Made by a program: the position numbers and the translations under genes. From the NCBI RefSeq assembly GCF_020360975.1, contig NW_025408671.1:2666001-2730000 (forward strand): DNA of 64,000 bases, written 5' to 3'. The notes beneath the pieces are model-generated. The model had not been told where the DNA came from, searched no databases, and saw nothing but the letters and a program-made list of their open reading frames with translations. Positions 29,952 to 44,028 of the stretch are shown here, piece by piece; position 1 is the first letter of the stretch, and the number at the start of each line of letters is the position of its first letter. The DNA is from Hirsutella rhossiliensis (taxonomy: Eukaryota > Ascomycota > Sordariomycetes > Hypocreales > Ophiocordycipitaceae).

Positions 29952-32182
29952 ATGAGGCCAATGCGACCCCTCGTGCTTCGTCCATCGACCTTCAGACCCA
30001 GCCTCGTCGCCGCGCGCCCACATCTCCGTGGCCCAACACCGCCAACCCTCTGCCTCCACCGCCGCCGACTCGCCGCCTCGCCAAAGCTCGGCAAATACCA
30101 GACGCCCGGCTTCAAGAGGACCACGCCGCGCGCCGCCATGACCTCGACCGCCACCACCCTCAAGGGCCAGCCCCTCGACAAGGCCGTCCTCGACGCCATC
30201 CTGCGCCGCCGCCTCTTCTACACGCCCTCGTTTGAAATCTATGGCGGCGTCGGCGGCCTCTACGACTACGGCCCTCCCGGCTGCTCCCTGCAGGCAAACA
30301 TTGTCGACCTGTGGCGCAAGCACTTCATCCTCGAGGAGGACATGCTCGAGGTCGACTGCACCGTCCTCACGCCCCACAATGTCCTCAAGACGAGCGGCCA
30401 CGTCGACAAGTTTGCCGACTGGATGTGCAAGGACCCCAAAAACGGCGACATCCTGCGCGCCGACCACTTCGTCGAGGCTGTACTCGAGGCCCGCCTAAAC
30501 GGCGATAAGGAGGCTCGCGGCCAAAAGGTGGAGGAAAAGGACGACCCCAAGAAGAAGAAGAAAAAGACAAAGGCCGAGGCCGTCAAGCTCGACGACGCCC
30601 TCGTCAAGGAATACGAGGAGGTCCTGGCCAGGATTGACAACTACGACGGCCCCGAACTCGGCCAGCTCATCAAAAAGTACGACCTCAAGAACCCGGCTAC
30701 CGGCGTCATGCCCTCGGACCCCGTCGCCTTCAACCTCATGTTCCAGACCTCCATTGGCCCCAGCAGCAATCTCCCCGGCTACCTCCGCCCCGAGACTGCC
30801 CAAGGCCAGTTCCTCAACTTTGCCAAGCTTCTCGACTTCAATCAGGGCCAGATGCCCTTTGCCTCGGCCTCCATCGGCAAGTCCTACAGAAACGAAATCT
30901 CCCCGCGTGCCGGTCTCTTGCGCGTGCGAGAGTTCCTCATGGCCGAGATTGAGCACTTCGTCGACCCCCAGGGCGGCAAGAAGCACAGCCGCTTCCACGA
31001 GGTCGAGCACATCGAGCTCGTCCTTCTCGACCGCGACACACAGCTCGCCGGCAAGACCACCACCCGCAAGATTGCCATTGGCCGTGCTGTCAAGGAGGGG
31101 CTTGTCGACAACGAGACTCTTGGCTACTTCCTGGCCCGCATCCATCTCTTCCTTGAAAGGATTGGCGTCGACTTGTCCAAGATGCGCTTCCGCCAACATA
31201 TGCAGAACGAAATGGCGCATTACGCCTGCGACTGTTGGGACGCCGAGCTGTTTACCACGTCGGGCTGGGTCGAGTGTGTCGGTTGTGCCGACCGAAGCGC
31301 ATACGACCTGAGCGTGCACGCCAAGAAGACTGGTGCGCCTCTTGTCGTCCGGGAGCGCCGTGAGGAGCCTCTCGTCTTCGACGAATGGCAAGTGGACATT
31401 GAGATGAAGAAGTTTGGTCCCATGTTCAAGAAGAATGCCAAGGCTGTCGAGACGGCTCTGCTCGCCACTTCCCAGGAGCAGCGCGAGAAGCTGGCCAAGG
31501 AGCTGGGCAAGGCCGGCAAAATCACACTCGAGGTGCCCGGCGTCGAGAACGGAAAGGTGGACCTCGGCAGTGACTCCATCAAGATCGAGTTCCGCAAAAG
31601 GGTTGAGAACACGAGGGAATTCACTCCCAACGTCATTGAGCCGTCGTTTGGCATCGGCCGGATCTTGTACGCCTTGATCGAGCACAACTTCTGGACGCGC
31701 GCCATCGACACCGGCGACGAAGCCCGCAGCGTGAGTTTTCATGCCCGGACAGCGAATGGCTGATTGATGCTAACGCTGAACCACAGGTCCTCTCCTTTCC
31801 GCCCGCCGTTGCCCCGATCAAGGTGCTCCTCGTGCCTCTTTCGTCCAGTCCTGAATTCAAGCCCATCATCAAGAAGCTTTCCCAAAAGCTGCGCAACCTC
31901 GGCGTCTCCAACCGAGTCGATGACTCATCTGCCAGCATCGGCAAACGGTACAGTCGAAACGACGAGCTCGGAACGCCACTCGGCATCACTGTCGATTTCC
32001 AGACCGTGCAGGACGGCACCATCACGCTAAGAGACCGTGACTCTACGTCGCAGGTCCGAGCCGACGAGGGCAGGATCCTGGAAGCCATCAAGTCGATTGT
32101 GGATGGCGCCAAGGACTGGAAGAAGGTTGCTTCGGAGCTGCCCAAGTTCGAGGGCCAAGAGGTTGAGGTGGCTGCTCGCTGA
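29952..32182 (+). CDS. GRS1: Glycyl-tRNA synthetase, probably dual cytosolic/mitochondrial
   Basis: Two exons, 29952-31730 and 31787-32182 (intron 56 nt), giving 724 residues from the upstream ATG. It charges tRNA-Gly. Class II catalytic features are clear: YGGVGGLYDYGPPGC near the start, DCTVLTPHNVLKTSGHVDKF, YLRPETAQGQFLNF (motif 2 area), SYRNEISPRAGLLRVREF, and motif 3 FTPNVIEPSFGIGRIL. A Lys-rich insertion (KKKKKKTKAE) lies in the eukaryotic-specific region. The anticodon-binding domain is in the second exon (IKVLLVPLSSSPEFKPII, GITVDFQTVQDGTITLRDRDS). The first about 62 residues are Arg/Pro/Leu-rich without acidic residues, like a mitochondrial presequence. A second ATG at 30138 (MTSTATTLKGQPLDK) would yield a 662-residue cytosolic form. 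Both starts are in frame. Confidence 0.93.
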
Positions 32183-33811
32183 AGTGTGACTTGAGGTGGA
32201 GCTGGAGCGAAGCAGAAAATATACTGACTGACTGTTGTACTTCCCATTGCAGAGCGGTTGAGCAGCGCAAGTCAAAAGTCTATGCTAGAGTCAAATTCTA
32301 GATGTTTCGTCCTCAGGGGAGCGGGCTGTTAGCCCAGCTTAGGTATGTGCCGTAGGAGAAAAAGTGGCCTTGACCGCGAGCAGCCTTGGCAACATGTCCC
32401 GAGCCTATTCCCCAACTGGGTCCTGTAGGGAGACCTTCAAAGGGTTTCGCGACAGACGTGTTCGCCAAGTCCAAGTTAGCAATCTTGAAACCATTCACCA
32501 TACACGGAGGCAAGGTAGGTCAGGGCTCGAAAGCTCACTCGACATGGCAAGGCACGAGCTCAGGGTGCTTAAACAAAACAAAAACATAATGGCAATGCAA
32601 GTTGCGTCTATGTTCTTCACAAGGGGAAAGGGGCTCGCACATGCGTGGAGCGAGGGGATCTGCAACGGATCCGTGCATCACGGCCAGTCTCTGCCGTGAC
32701 AGGCAGTACAAACGGCACACGTGGGGGAATAGGTAAGGTGCAATGGGGCGTGTAGGCCGGCAGATGTAATGTTGGATCCGAAGGAAGGGTAGATCACGGG
32801 GGTACTGCTTTGTCTGGTCAGGGACCTGGTGTGCCGCGCGAGGCAGCCAGCTCATATGGATGAAAGATGTTGATACGGGATTCACCGACCGTACAGGACG
32901 AGAGGGGTGGCGTCAGGGCGGAGGGTGACGTGGTGACGGAGGTGGGGAAGCACAAGGGGGTCGCTCTTGATTTCTAAAAAGAGAAGGCCGTGTTGGATGC
33001 GACGATGGTTGAAAATCCGACCCACCGCTAGGGCAACACAGACTCGGCCGAGTAGCGTTGGACGCTGCTCGTGGAGGCAGCAGGGGTGCATTGTCTTTCT
33101 TGTTGTCTGTCCTCTGCTTTCCTCTTTGTTGCACCTGGCATCCAGCGTTGCATTGGCCATGGAGGAGCGCAGCTCTCCAACGGAGGGCTCGGCATGCCGT
33201 CGACATGCCGCACAGTCGGGGGTTGTGATGCGAGCTAGCGGCGATTCGTGAGGCTTCGTGTTTCGGCTGCGGCGCTCCCCCTCCCCTGATACTTAGTGCT
33301 GGGGGGACGTCATCGGTTTCCTGGAATGTTTTCTTCAGCAAACAGGACACGGCATGGAGGGGATTTCTGTTTCAGAAGAGCCACTGGGAATCCCAAACAG
33401 CGCCATATCGCCTGGCGGCTCCACGTCGGCAGGCGACTCCGGCCCGCATGGGCCAGAGAGGTGCGTGCTCGAATCGGGCGGCGATGCTGCGGCAGATGTC
33501 GACGGGGCCTGCCGATTGGTGCGGACGGCATGGAAGGCCAAGCTGGCCAAAACGTGACGGGCGGCGATGGAGAGAGGTGGATGCAGAGACGGGAGAAGGT
33601 GTCCTTGATTTAAGATGCCAAGAAAGTCATCTGCTGCCGTAATTTTACCTCTTTTGAGACGTGTTGCCTGAGTCACGGCTGGCCGAGACCATATGTATCA
33701 TACGGTTTGTACCTCTCCGGGTCTCATTGGTCGGTTGGTCAAAGGAAGGTGGTGTTGGGGCGCGCTGCTGCCATGTCGGGCTTGCCTGCCGTATGATTGT
33801 TGGAGGAAAGG

Positions 33812-33864
33812 GAGGCAGGAAGCGAGGCAGGGAAGCGAGGCAGGGAAGCGAGGCAGGGAAGCGG
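33812..33864. repeat. 13-bp tandem repeat
   Basis: Unit AGCGAGGCAGGGA repeated three times head to tail with partial units on both sides. Non-coding. Probably a minisatellite-type tract. Confidence 0.75.
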
Positions 33865-34252
33865 GGGGCGTTCAGCCTCTTTTTACCTCTTTTTCATCCT
33901 TGGCCCCAGTGATGATTGAATAATTATCCTTTTCATCAGATGTCACCGCAGCGACCACAATCATGTTTAGTACCCAGGTCCCCTGATAAGACCTGCCCCC
34001 ACCACCAGCCCGCGGGTGTTGCCTTTCCCCGACACGCTGAGACCCGAGTCGAGGGCCATGGCCTGTTTCTCCTTGTTCCCAAGCACCCACTTTGGGCCGC
34101 TGGCCAGGCCCTGGCGGGGTCCGGCAGCCAAATTGGAGGGCCTCTGCGTTCCAGCTGAGGCTCCATGCGACAGGCCGGCGGCTGCACGCACTGGAGACGA
34201 CAAGGCGCACCGTTTGCTGCTGTGCTCGTCGAGGATCCTGGGTAGCCAACAG

Positions 34253-34308
34253 TGCCTCGCCTCGCCTCGCCTTGCCTTGCCTTGCTTTGTCTTGCTTTGC
34301 CTTGTCTG
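34253..34308. repeat. Degenerate pentanucleotide tract (GCCTC/GCCTT)
   Basis: Runs of GCCTC drift into GCCTT and GCTTT units. Low-complexity, in the CLA4 upstream region. Confidence 0.65.
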
Positions 34309-35626
34309 TCCGGTGGTGCCTCATCTTAGGAGGGTGGTGGGCGAGGGCTTTGTACTGTACAGTACTTACTTTGATGGTAGTGTCAACCGTGAGGCTTGCT
34401 TCCAACAAGTGCCAGCTGCTACGGTACTTTGTCTGTGGCACCTGTTAGCTCGGAGTACTTTTAAATGGCTGCAGGTACCTGCCCTATATCTGTACCCCCG
34501 TACTCTGTAAAGGGTCCCTTCTCTTCTTGCATGACCAACACATGGAGGTACTTGAGAAAGATACGCCGCCTGTATCCCGCGCCCCGTGCCAATGTTCCGC
34601 GGCTCCACTTCATTGTCCTTGGCTTGGTCTGCCCTCCACGCATCGAATCCAGCCCGTCCCCTCCCGTCACGCCCTTGCCGACCATCCTTCTCTTTCCCAC
34701 AAACCTCCCGCATACCCACGACGGCCGCTTGTTTCGGTTCGCTTTTTCGCCGACTGGCTCGACTCCTGTAACAAGAAACATCGCGACGACAGTCGGCCGC
34801 GGCATCTGCGGCGCCCTCAACAAATCATCTTCATCAGCACCGCCCGCCCCATTCTCCACCTCCGCACACCCCCCGTCCTCGGCGACGCTGCCCAGTTGAC
34901 CGCCCCTCCTGAGGTGAACCCGCCAGCGCCCCTCCCCCTCCACCACGCCGCCGTCTCCTCGTCCTCCTCCCCCCTGTGAACGACAGCAGATAGAGACGGG
35001 GTGACATTCATCGACGAGAGCTTGTGCCGGGCTGCGACAGTACCAACCTTTCGCTTCTATCCCTTCGCCTGCATTGTCGACGACTCGGCGACCGACTCGA
35101 CTGATCAAATCTCCTGACCTGGCGCTGTGTCAGCTCTGCGACGATTACGCTGCTTGGACGGTTCGGAACCCGGCGCATCGCTGGAGCGTCTTCTCAACGG
35201 GCGACGACAATCCGTTAAACGGCGCCAAAAATACATGCGGTTTCGCCGTCACATTGGCACACAATGGCTCAGAATAGGTGAGTGCTCGCATCGTCATTCA
35301 TTTCATATCGCTGGGCGTTATTGCCACCCGCCCCTGTACACGCCTTGCCGTCCAGCTTTGCAGCCGTTGCCCATCTGCAGCAGCCAAGTACAAAGCGGCG
35401 ACAAAGTCTGCGATGAACTTCGGCCGGCCTAGCTTGCCTGCTCCCTCCTCTTGCATTGGCGATGTCAACGCCCTGTCGAACAAGTTTGCATGGCTTCCGG
35501 AAAGCTCCCTCGTGTTCCCGGGCGCTCGTCTCGACCCCGGCACGATAGCCTCGTTCTTTGACGCTTTGCGACGACTATGCACCTGTATGCTAACCAAGTC
35601 CCAGCATCTACTCTTCAGGTCAATTT

Positions 35627-38282
<2,656 letters not shown>

Positions 38283-39773
38283 GCGACGACGAGTACTATT
38301 TTCAGGGAACATTGAAGCTTGGACTCGAACCAAATACTGTCTTTTTTTGACATGTCGTTGCTTTTCCAAGCAGGGGCGCGATGCACATATTCCCCTAATA
38401 GGTGGGCAGGCGTTCAGGTCAGGTTTTTATACGTCTTTCACACGTCTTCCCGTGCAGGCGAGCGAGTGGTGGCATCATGCTGCGCAGTTGGAAGACTTTC
38501 TGTGCGATGTGGCGGCACAAACGTGTCTCAATGCTGCTCGTGAAGCAACGGGACACGACGATGCTGCTCCTCGGCAGCATCAAGGGGATCGACTGTCACT
38601 TGTTGGTAGCGGCCGCGATGGCAGCCCGCACGAGGAACTCACTCCGGGGAGACACACATGGTTAATGGCTATAGAAGAAAAATGAGAAACTAAATGCCCG
38701 TTAGATCTTTGCAGATGACCGTCCCGAGTGCATCTACCCCTATTGGAGAGTCCACTTCGAGGCACCGCCAAACCGGGCCCAGATGGTGCGAGCTTGTTGC
38801 TCATGGCTGAGACGTAGGAGTTCGACATGATGGAACGCATGCGAGGTGGTGTAAGATCTTTTCTCATGTACGGGGCGCTTGGATGATGCTTCCCTCGGCT
38901 TGGTTAGACGGCGGTATTCTTTCTGTATAATAGACAGGCAATTGCTGTTTGGCTCAACCTCTTCAGGATATTCTGGCAATATGTCGAATGAAATGTCTGC
39001 TGATACCGCGGGCATATCGGTAGAGGAACGTGGCTTGGGCCTGGCATGAACGGAAAGGTTTGTGATGGGAGAGAACAAATCCGATTTGCAGAGGCCGGGT
39101 TGATCTACCTGGTCCTTTCCAACTAGATATAACTTACTCGTCCTCCCGACGTCTCTGTTGCTGATGAGCAGGCTACACTGCTGCGAGGCAGACGATGGAT
39201 TGATTCAGGTTGTTGTAGCTGAGTCGATGGTCGATTTGACTCCGCGTTGCTTCCCGCTTTCAGCACCGACTTCCAGGGTCATCGCTCACTCCGAGGATTG
39301 TCAGGCTGCAGGGGGCATCAACCTGTGTTCTCTGAATACAAAGCCCTGGGTCGTTATCTGTGCGATATATACATGTCACGAAACACTGGCAAATGCTCCG
39401 AGCTATGAATCTGCGGGAGAGCGAAGTGCAAGCGTCATCTCGTCCTCGCCTTCCATGTACAAGGCAGCATGAACCGGGGCCCAGGACTCGCTGGCAAGTG
39501 CTCCTGCATTTACTCAAGCTTTCTTGATACATGCATCAGCCACTGGTCACTTCCCCTCAGCAGCAAGCTATGATTGATTGATACTCACAGCTCGCTATGT
39601 TTTCACGGGACTGACGAAATATAGTGAGTGAAATGATGGCTGATTGATTCCTCCCTACCAGAAGTGACAGATTACTATTCTAATCCACAAATGAGACCAT
39701 GGGCCTACGACTTTTCTGCCGCGCAAGAAGCCTTCCTCAGGCTTGTCCTTCCCGGGCGTGGTATTGTTCAACA
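38283..39773. other. Intergenic region, no gene seen
   Basis: About 1.5 kb. AT content is higher than elsewhere near 38900-39660. Short frames on both strands lack motifs. A tRNA-like B-box at about 38323-38333 was examined and rejected. Confidence 0.5.
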
Positions 39774-40220
39774 TTAAGTGGTCTTGGGCGTGGGTTCCGG
39801 GGTAGGAAGACCGCCGACCGGTTTGGTAGGCGTCGGCTTTGTCTCGCTGGGCTTTGTCTCGCTGGGCTTTTTGGGCTCTTTAGGCTTTTTAGGCTTTTTG
39901 GGTGATTTGGGCCTTTTGGTCGATTTGGGCTTGGGACGACGGGTGCCACTGGGGCCAAGAAGACCTTCGAGCAGGTCGCCTATTAGCCCCTTACTCTTCT
40001 TCCTGGCCTCTTGCTCCGAGATGCTCCGTTGTTCGTTGTGATTGTCAATCTTCACGATGCGGCGGCTGAGCTTCTGGGAGTCTAGTCGGGCGAGGTTGGG
40101 GACGGCGGGAGCCTGTGAAACATCGAGATTGCGCCGGTGGTTTTGGGGAGTATCCGCCGGCGCGGCAAAGGCCATGCCGGCAAGGGCGGCGAGGAGCCCG
40201 GCGGCGAAGCTGACCTTCAT
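39774..40220 (-). CDS. Small secreted Lys/Pro-rich protein
   Basis: Single exon, 148 residues. The start MKVSFAAGLLAALAGMAFAAPADTP is a textbook signal peptide with likely cleavage after the AFA or FAA near residue 20. The mature part has two Arg-Arg/Lys-Arg type sites (HRRN, LSRRIV, TRRPKP, STKRPK) that Kex2 could cut. The last about 50 residues are a repetitive KP-rich tail built from PKSPKKPKKPKEPKKPSE-like units and two SETKP copies. There are no cysteines, so it is unlike disulphide-stabilised effectors. In-frame ATGs upstream (to 40301) would bury the signal peptide, so 40220 was chosen. No homologous family is recognised. A cell-wall-associated or host-interaction protein is possible, but that is inference. 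Confidence 0.7.
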   Translation of the reverse strand: MKVSFAAGLLAALAGMAFAAPADTPQNHRRNLDVSQAPAVPNLARLDSQKLSRRIVKIDNHNEQRSISEQEARKKSKGLIGDLLEGLLGPSGTRRPKPKSTKRPKSPKKPKKPKEPKKPSETKPSETKPTPTKPVGGLPTPEPTPKTT

Positions 40221-41179
40221 TGTGATTGTTGGGAGGGCGGTTGGAGGAAAGGAGCCGGCTTCAAGGTGGTTCAACAAAGGTTCGTTTTTTTTTAACAACA
40301 AAGTTAGTTACGGCTTCGCGACGACTGCTGATAGACTTAGGTGTTGGCAACGGACGGTCGACACTTTATACCCGTCGACTGGCCACGCACACCCGCCTGT
40401 CTTCTGGACTCGCTCCTCCCAATCCTGTCTTGCGAAGCGGAATCTGATAGGGCCGAGCACCTCGTGACGCTGCGCTCTGCTGGGCAACATTACACGGCTG
40501 GAATTTTGGCAAGACCAGACCGTGACACTTGTTGACTTCTGCAGGTCCCCTGGCATCCCGGAAGGCCGCGAGGAATCGGCGGCCGGAGCAAGACCCCGGA
40601 TGGGGGGTCCGGGTCTGGATCTGGGGGTTCAGAACTCGATGGACTGGCTGCAAGACACTCGCCCTCGACGCGCCCACGACGTCGAGGAATGTGATTGGGT
40701 CTGTCTCGATCTTCCGCCGAATAATGCGCGAGTCGAAGCGGCCCGTTTGCAGCTGAGGCGTCTCGAGAGAGGCGTCATCCGGCATGGATCTACCGCGGCT
40801 GGCCATTAACTTCACCGCGACATGCCCTTTGGCCCAGCCTTGCCCAGCTGTGTTCCGCACGCCCAATCTGGAATTGCACCAACGGCAAGCGGGCATAGGC
40901 GCCAAAAAAGAGGATTCCTTACCCATTAACGTCATACCTTGGGGGACCTCCAAGCGCCTCCACCATGTCCACGACGCTTTGGTGGTTGTTAGTAAAGGTG
41001 CTGCGTGTTGCCGCAGCCCTGGCGATAGATTCCGGTCGGGCTGTTTGCATGGGAACAAATGTTGGCGTCTTGCGCACGAAACAGGACTCGTCACTGACTT
41101 TGCCGCGACTCCTCAGCGTCTTGTTTCCTTCTCATTACGGTTGAGCGCATCACTGGCCGCCCGGAAAGTGTCGATCCAG
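40221..41179. other. Intergenic region, no gene seen
   Basis: About 1 kb upstream of the secreted-protein gene. Frames are open on both strands (40366-41094 minus, 40784-41185 plus) but overlap each other and show no domains. Confidence 0.4.
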
Positions 41180-41905
41180 CCTTGATGGAAGAAGAGTCAC
41201 TCAAAGTTCCGCGTCTGAAGCTCTTCTGAGTCATCTTCCGTGAACCACAGCATGCGCAGGTAGAATCTCGTGTCTTCTCTACGCACAATCTTGGGCGCGA
41301 GCCGTCCGAGATATCTGTCCTTAGCCATGGTTCCAGGCGTGATACACGAGCCGATTCTCAAAAGAGGCCGCCGCTCATCTTCTCGATGAGGCTCCGCCAG
41401 AAGTCGGCCTCCGTCTTGCTCAGGTGCTCGTTCATCCACCGCACATGGCCCCAGGTCCCAGGTGGGCCAGAACAAGGCATCCGGGGCGGTTCGCAGACTT
41501 GTCGCAGGTTGGCGTGGGTGGACTACTTGGGGAGAAGGACGCTGCGGTAGCTGCACTCATGGTTGAGATGGGCGCCCGCGCACAGTACCGCCTTGGTAGA
41601 ACGGCATGGGGCCACGCAAACGCGTCAAAGCCGAAGTAGATGGCGCGGTAGGTCAGCAGCAGCTCGAGGCGTATCGTGTCGGCCAGGTGTGCTGAATGCC
41701 TTAGGAGTCGAGGTGCCTGCTCCAGGGGGGAGATGGTCGATCCACGAGGGAGCATCGTCTCCACCGTCGATCGACTATTCTTTTCATTTCCCCCCTCGTC
41801 GATGATGCACGAGTCCGGCCCACAGGTTCGAGGGCATCGTGTTTCCAGCAGCCAGCAGTCGACGGAGCTGGGCAGGGGCAACAGCGCTTGCTTAGTGATG
41901 GTCAC
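41180..41905 (-). pseudogene. Possible decayed or mis-modelled gene
   Basis: Protein-like blocks occur on the minus strand but in different frames. At about 41710-41600 is ADTIRLELLLTYRAIYFGFDAFAWPH. At 41450-41361 is GHVRWMNEHLSKTEADFWRSLIEKMSGGLF, then a stop. Shifting one frame at that stop continues as SFENRLVYHAWNHG and then another stop. A further block at 41340-41197 reads MAKDRYLGRLAPKIV with an acidic end EDDSEEL. Charged/hydrophobic periodicity like this is unusual for the surrounding GC-rich random frames. It could be a gene broken by frameshifts and stops, or a real multi-exon gene whose introns I could not place. The family is not recognised. No repaired version is proposed. Confidence 0.28.
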
Positions 41906-42061
41906 AGCTCCGTGTCAAGACGCGACAAGGGCGAGGGGACGGTGAAATGGAACGTCTAGAAGGCCGAGGAGGCGCGCTTGGGGCGTCTAGAACAGAGTGA
42001 CAGGTCTAGGAGTCAGGAGAGCCTATTGCGGTCACGTGCGCTTTATGCGTTGCATGTACAG

Positions 42062-42105
42062 GTAGTTACCCTGTAACTACCAGGGTAACTACTACAGGGT
42101 AACTA
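42062..42105. repeat. 12-bp inverted repeat plus direct copy
   Basis: GTAGTTACCCTG at 42062-42073 is the exact reverse complement of CAGGGTAACTAC at 42081-42092 (7-nt spacer). A further direct copy, CAGGGTAACTA, is at 42095-42105. AT-rich compared with its surroundings. Could be a protein-binding array or an insertion footprint. Confidence 0.75.
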
Positions 42106-43706
42106 ATTACCTACCTACCGAATTACCTACGTAACTTGAAATGCCAACGCATGTGTGTGTGTGTTCGTGGCCCGTTTCGTGCGCTGCGAGGGTGAATGCG
42201 TGAAGGAATATCGGTCAACCCCGTGTGCGAGTAAGTGACGGCCAACACTGCTCCTTGCTCATCTTACTCCTATTCCGTACAGCGGACTTAGTCGCGCCTT
42301 TACGGTACACATCAGAGACGAGGTACAGGCTACAGACCAGGTGCGCCGCGTCCACTGAGTTTCTTAGCACCCAAACATGGAAAGGGGGAACGTTATTCAG
42401 GGCCACTCCTCCTAGAGTTGGGTAGTGCCTTGGCGGGACGGGAGGGAGCCTGGGAGGTAATAGGTACCTGGGTGTCATCTGCAGATTCGAACTCTCATCT
42501 CGTTCGGCGGCGTCGGCTTGGCCAGATGGCAGGCAGGCAAGGCAGCCTGAGGCAGATGCCTTATTCAGTCGGCGCATGAAGCGAGCGACAGGGGGCTCTC
42601 GGAAGGGGGACGGCGGGGAGACGGCGGGGAGACGGCTGGGCAAGAGATGCAATGCTACTCGCTCACGCGGCGCCAGACAAAACGTGCCCGACCGACACGC
42701 AATCCTACAAAGGGGGGACGGCATGCGGGAGCAAGGAGGTCCCAGCTCGTCCGTCTGCCGAAGGCTTGGGAGACCAAAGGTACAGTGCTGTACCGCGCGA
42801 GTACCAGTGCACTAAGGCAAGGTACCTGCAGCACGGAGTACGGGTCCCTTACATGGGCATCTCGTGTTGGGGCCACTGCGGTCGAGAGGTGTGCTGGCTT
42901 TCAACGCTTCTGCATTTTACTAGTAACCACGCAAGTCTTGCCAGTCTTGCCAGTCTCCAGCACACTCTTACAGTCGAGTCTTAGAGGCAACGCTCTGGTC
43001 CAGTTACGTAATCAGGGGCTCTTGTCTTCCACAAAGGATTCTTGAGGGGCCGAGTATCGACGAGTCTTGTTTTTCGGGATGCTCCGTACAATGGATAGTG
43101 CTCGCTGTAGCGTGTTTCCGACGCGCCTCCGCAGCCAACCGCACAGTGCCTGTTCGTCCAGGGTAGGCGGCACTTGTCTGGGGGCGAGTCGTCGCCGTGA
43201 ATGGCGCTATTTGTGTCCGTACCGAGTACAAGTACCTCCCTACTCCGCCGTGGCAACAAACTTACTGTACTGTAGCCAACGCCACTCGACCCTTTGCCTC
43301 TGCCCTGCCAGCCGCGTTGCATGCCTGCCACGGCGCCGGCTGGCTGCAGTGTTTATCGTCGTGCAGCTGTTGTACATCTGTATGTCTGCGGATGCGCGTG
43401 TCCATGGACCTGGATCCACGGCAAGGTTTGTGTCGTCGTCGTCGCACTGCCCCAGCTGGCAAAGGTGGGAAAAAAGCCTGTGTTTCAGACCAGTCAAGGC
43501 GAGCCGCTGACTGGCCGGCCCGACGTCCATTGGTCCCACCCAGCGCCTACTACCTTACCTACCACCTACCTCTATTCCGAGGTCCCAGTACCGAGTACCT
43601 ATTTGTAGCCCCCACTAGGCCGACGCTCAGCCAGCTGTGGAGCCCCAAGTCTCTCGTCCAGAGCAAGCTGGCAATGCCGTCGTCGTCTCACTTCGCTGTC
43701 TTTTCA

Positions 43707-43766
43707 TCCTCCTTCTTCTCCTTCTTCTCCTTCTTCTCCTTCTGCTCCTTCTGCTCCTTCTCCTCC
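43707..43766. repeat. CTTCTC-type pyrimidine tract
   Basis: Tandem CTTCTC/CTTCTG units on the plus strand upstream of the RRM-PUF gene. Pyrimidine tracts like this are common near fungal transcription starts. Confidence 0.65.
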
Positions 43767-44002
43767 ACGGCTTTGTCTCCGCGTCGCCTCTTCTCGCAAC
43801 CATCCCCGCCAATTCTCACCCTCATCTTCTCCCGCCGCCCGAAGCAATGAGGCCTGTTCTTTGATCCGTCTGCGCCCGGTTCCCGCCCGCTCTCTACCTT
43901 CCCTCGGGCGCCCCCCCCCCCCATCGGCTCGGCAGCCGCACCACCACCACTGTTTTGTTAGCGGCAACGATCACGCTTCTGCTTCGTCTTCCTCTTCCTC
44001 CA

Positions 44003-44028
44003 CTGCTGCTGCTGCTGCTGCTGCTGCT
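44003..44028. repeat. CTG trinucleotide tract
   Basis: Uninterrupted CTG units in the CT-rich leader of the RRM-PUF gene. Confidence 0.7.

Larger units (their letters stand above)
32183..35626. other. Gene-poor region upstream of CLA4
   Basis: About 3.4 kb without a credible gene. It contains a 13-bp tandem repeat (33812-33864), a degenerate pentamer GCCTC/GCCTT tract (34253-34308) and, from about 34600, a CT-rich leader. A plausible 5'-UTR intron runs from the donor at 35278 (GTGAGT) to the acceptor before 35619, just upstream of the CLA4 start codon. Confidence 0.45.

Noticed and set aside
30495..31742. Long minus-strand open frame (415 codons)
   Set aside because: Antisense shadow of glycyl-tRNA synthetase, which has full family conservation on the plus strand.
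38311..38335. tRNA-like T-arm with a perfect B-box (minus strand, GGTTCGAGTCC with a pairing 5-bp stem)
   Set aside because: No matching acceptor stem, no A-box and no D or anticodon arm at the right distance upstream; chance similarity.
40366..41094. 242-codon minus-strand frame upstream of the secreted-protein gene
   Set aside because: A similar-length frame is open on the plus strand in the same place; neither shows domain features.
42481..42510. B-box-like GAGTTCGAATC on the minus strand
   Set aside because: Flanking five-base arms do not pair, so no T-arm and no tRNA.
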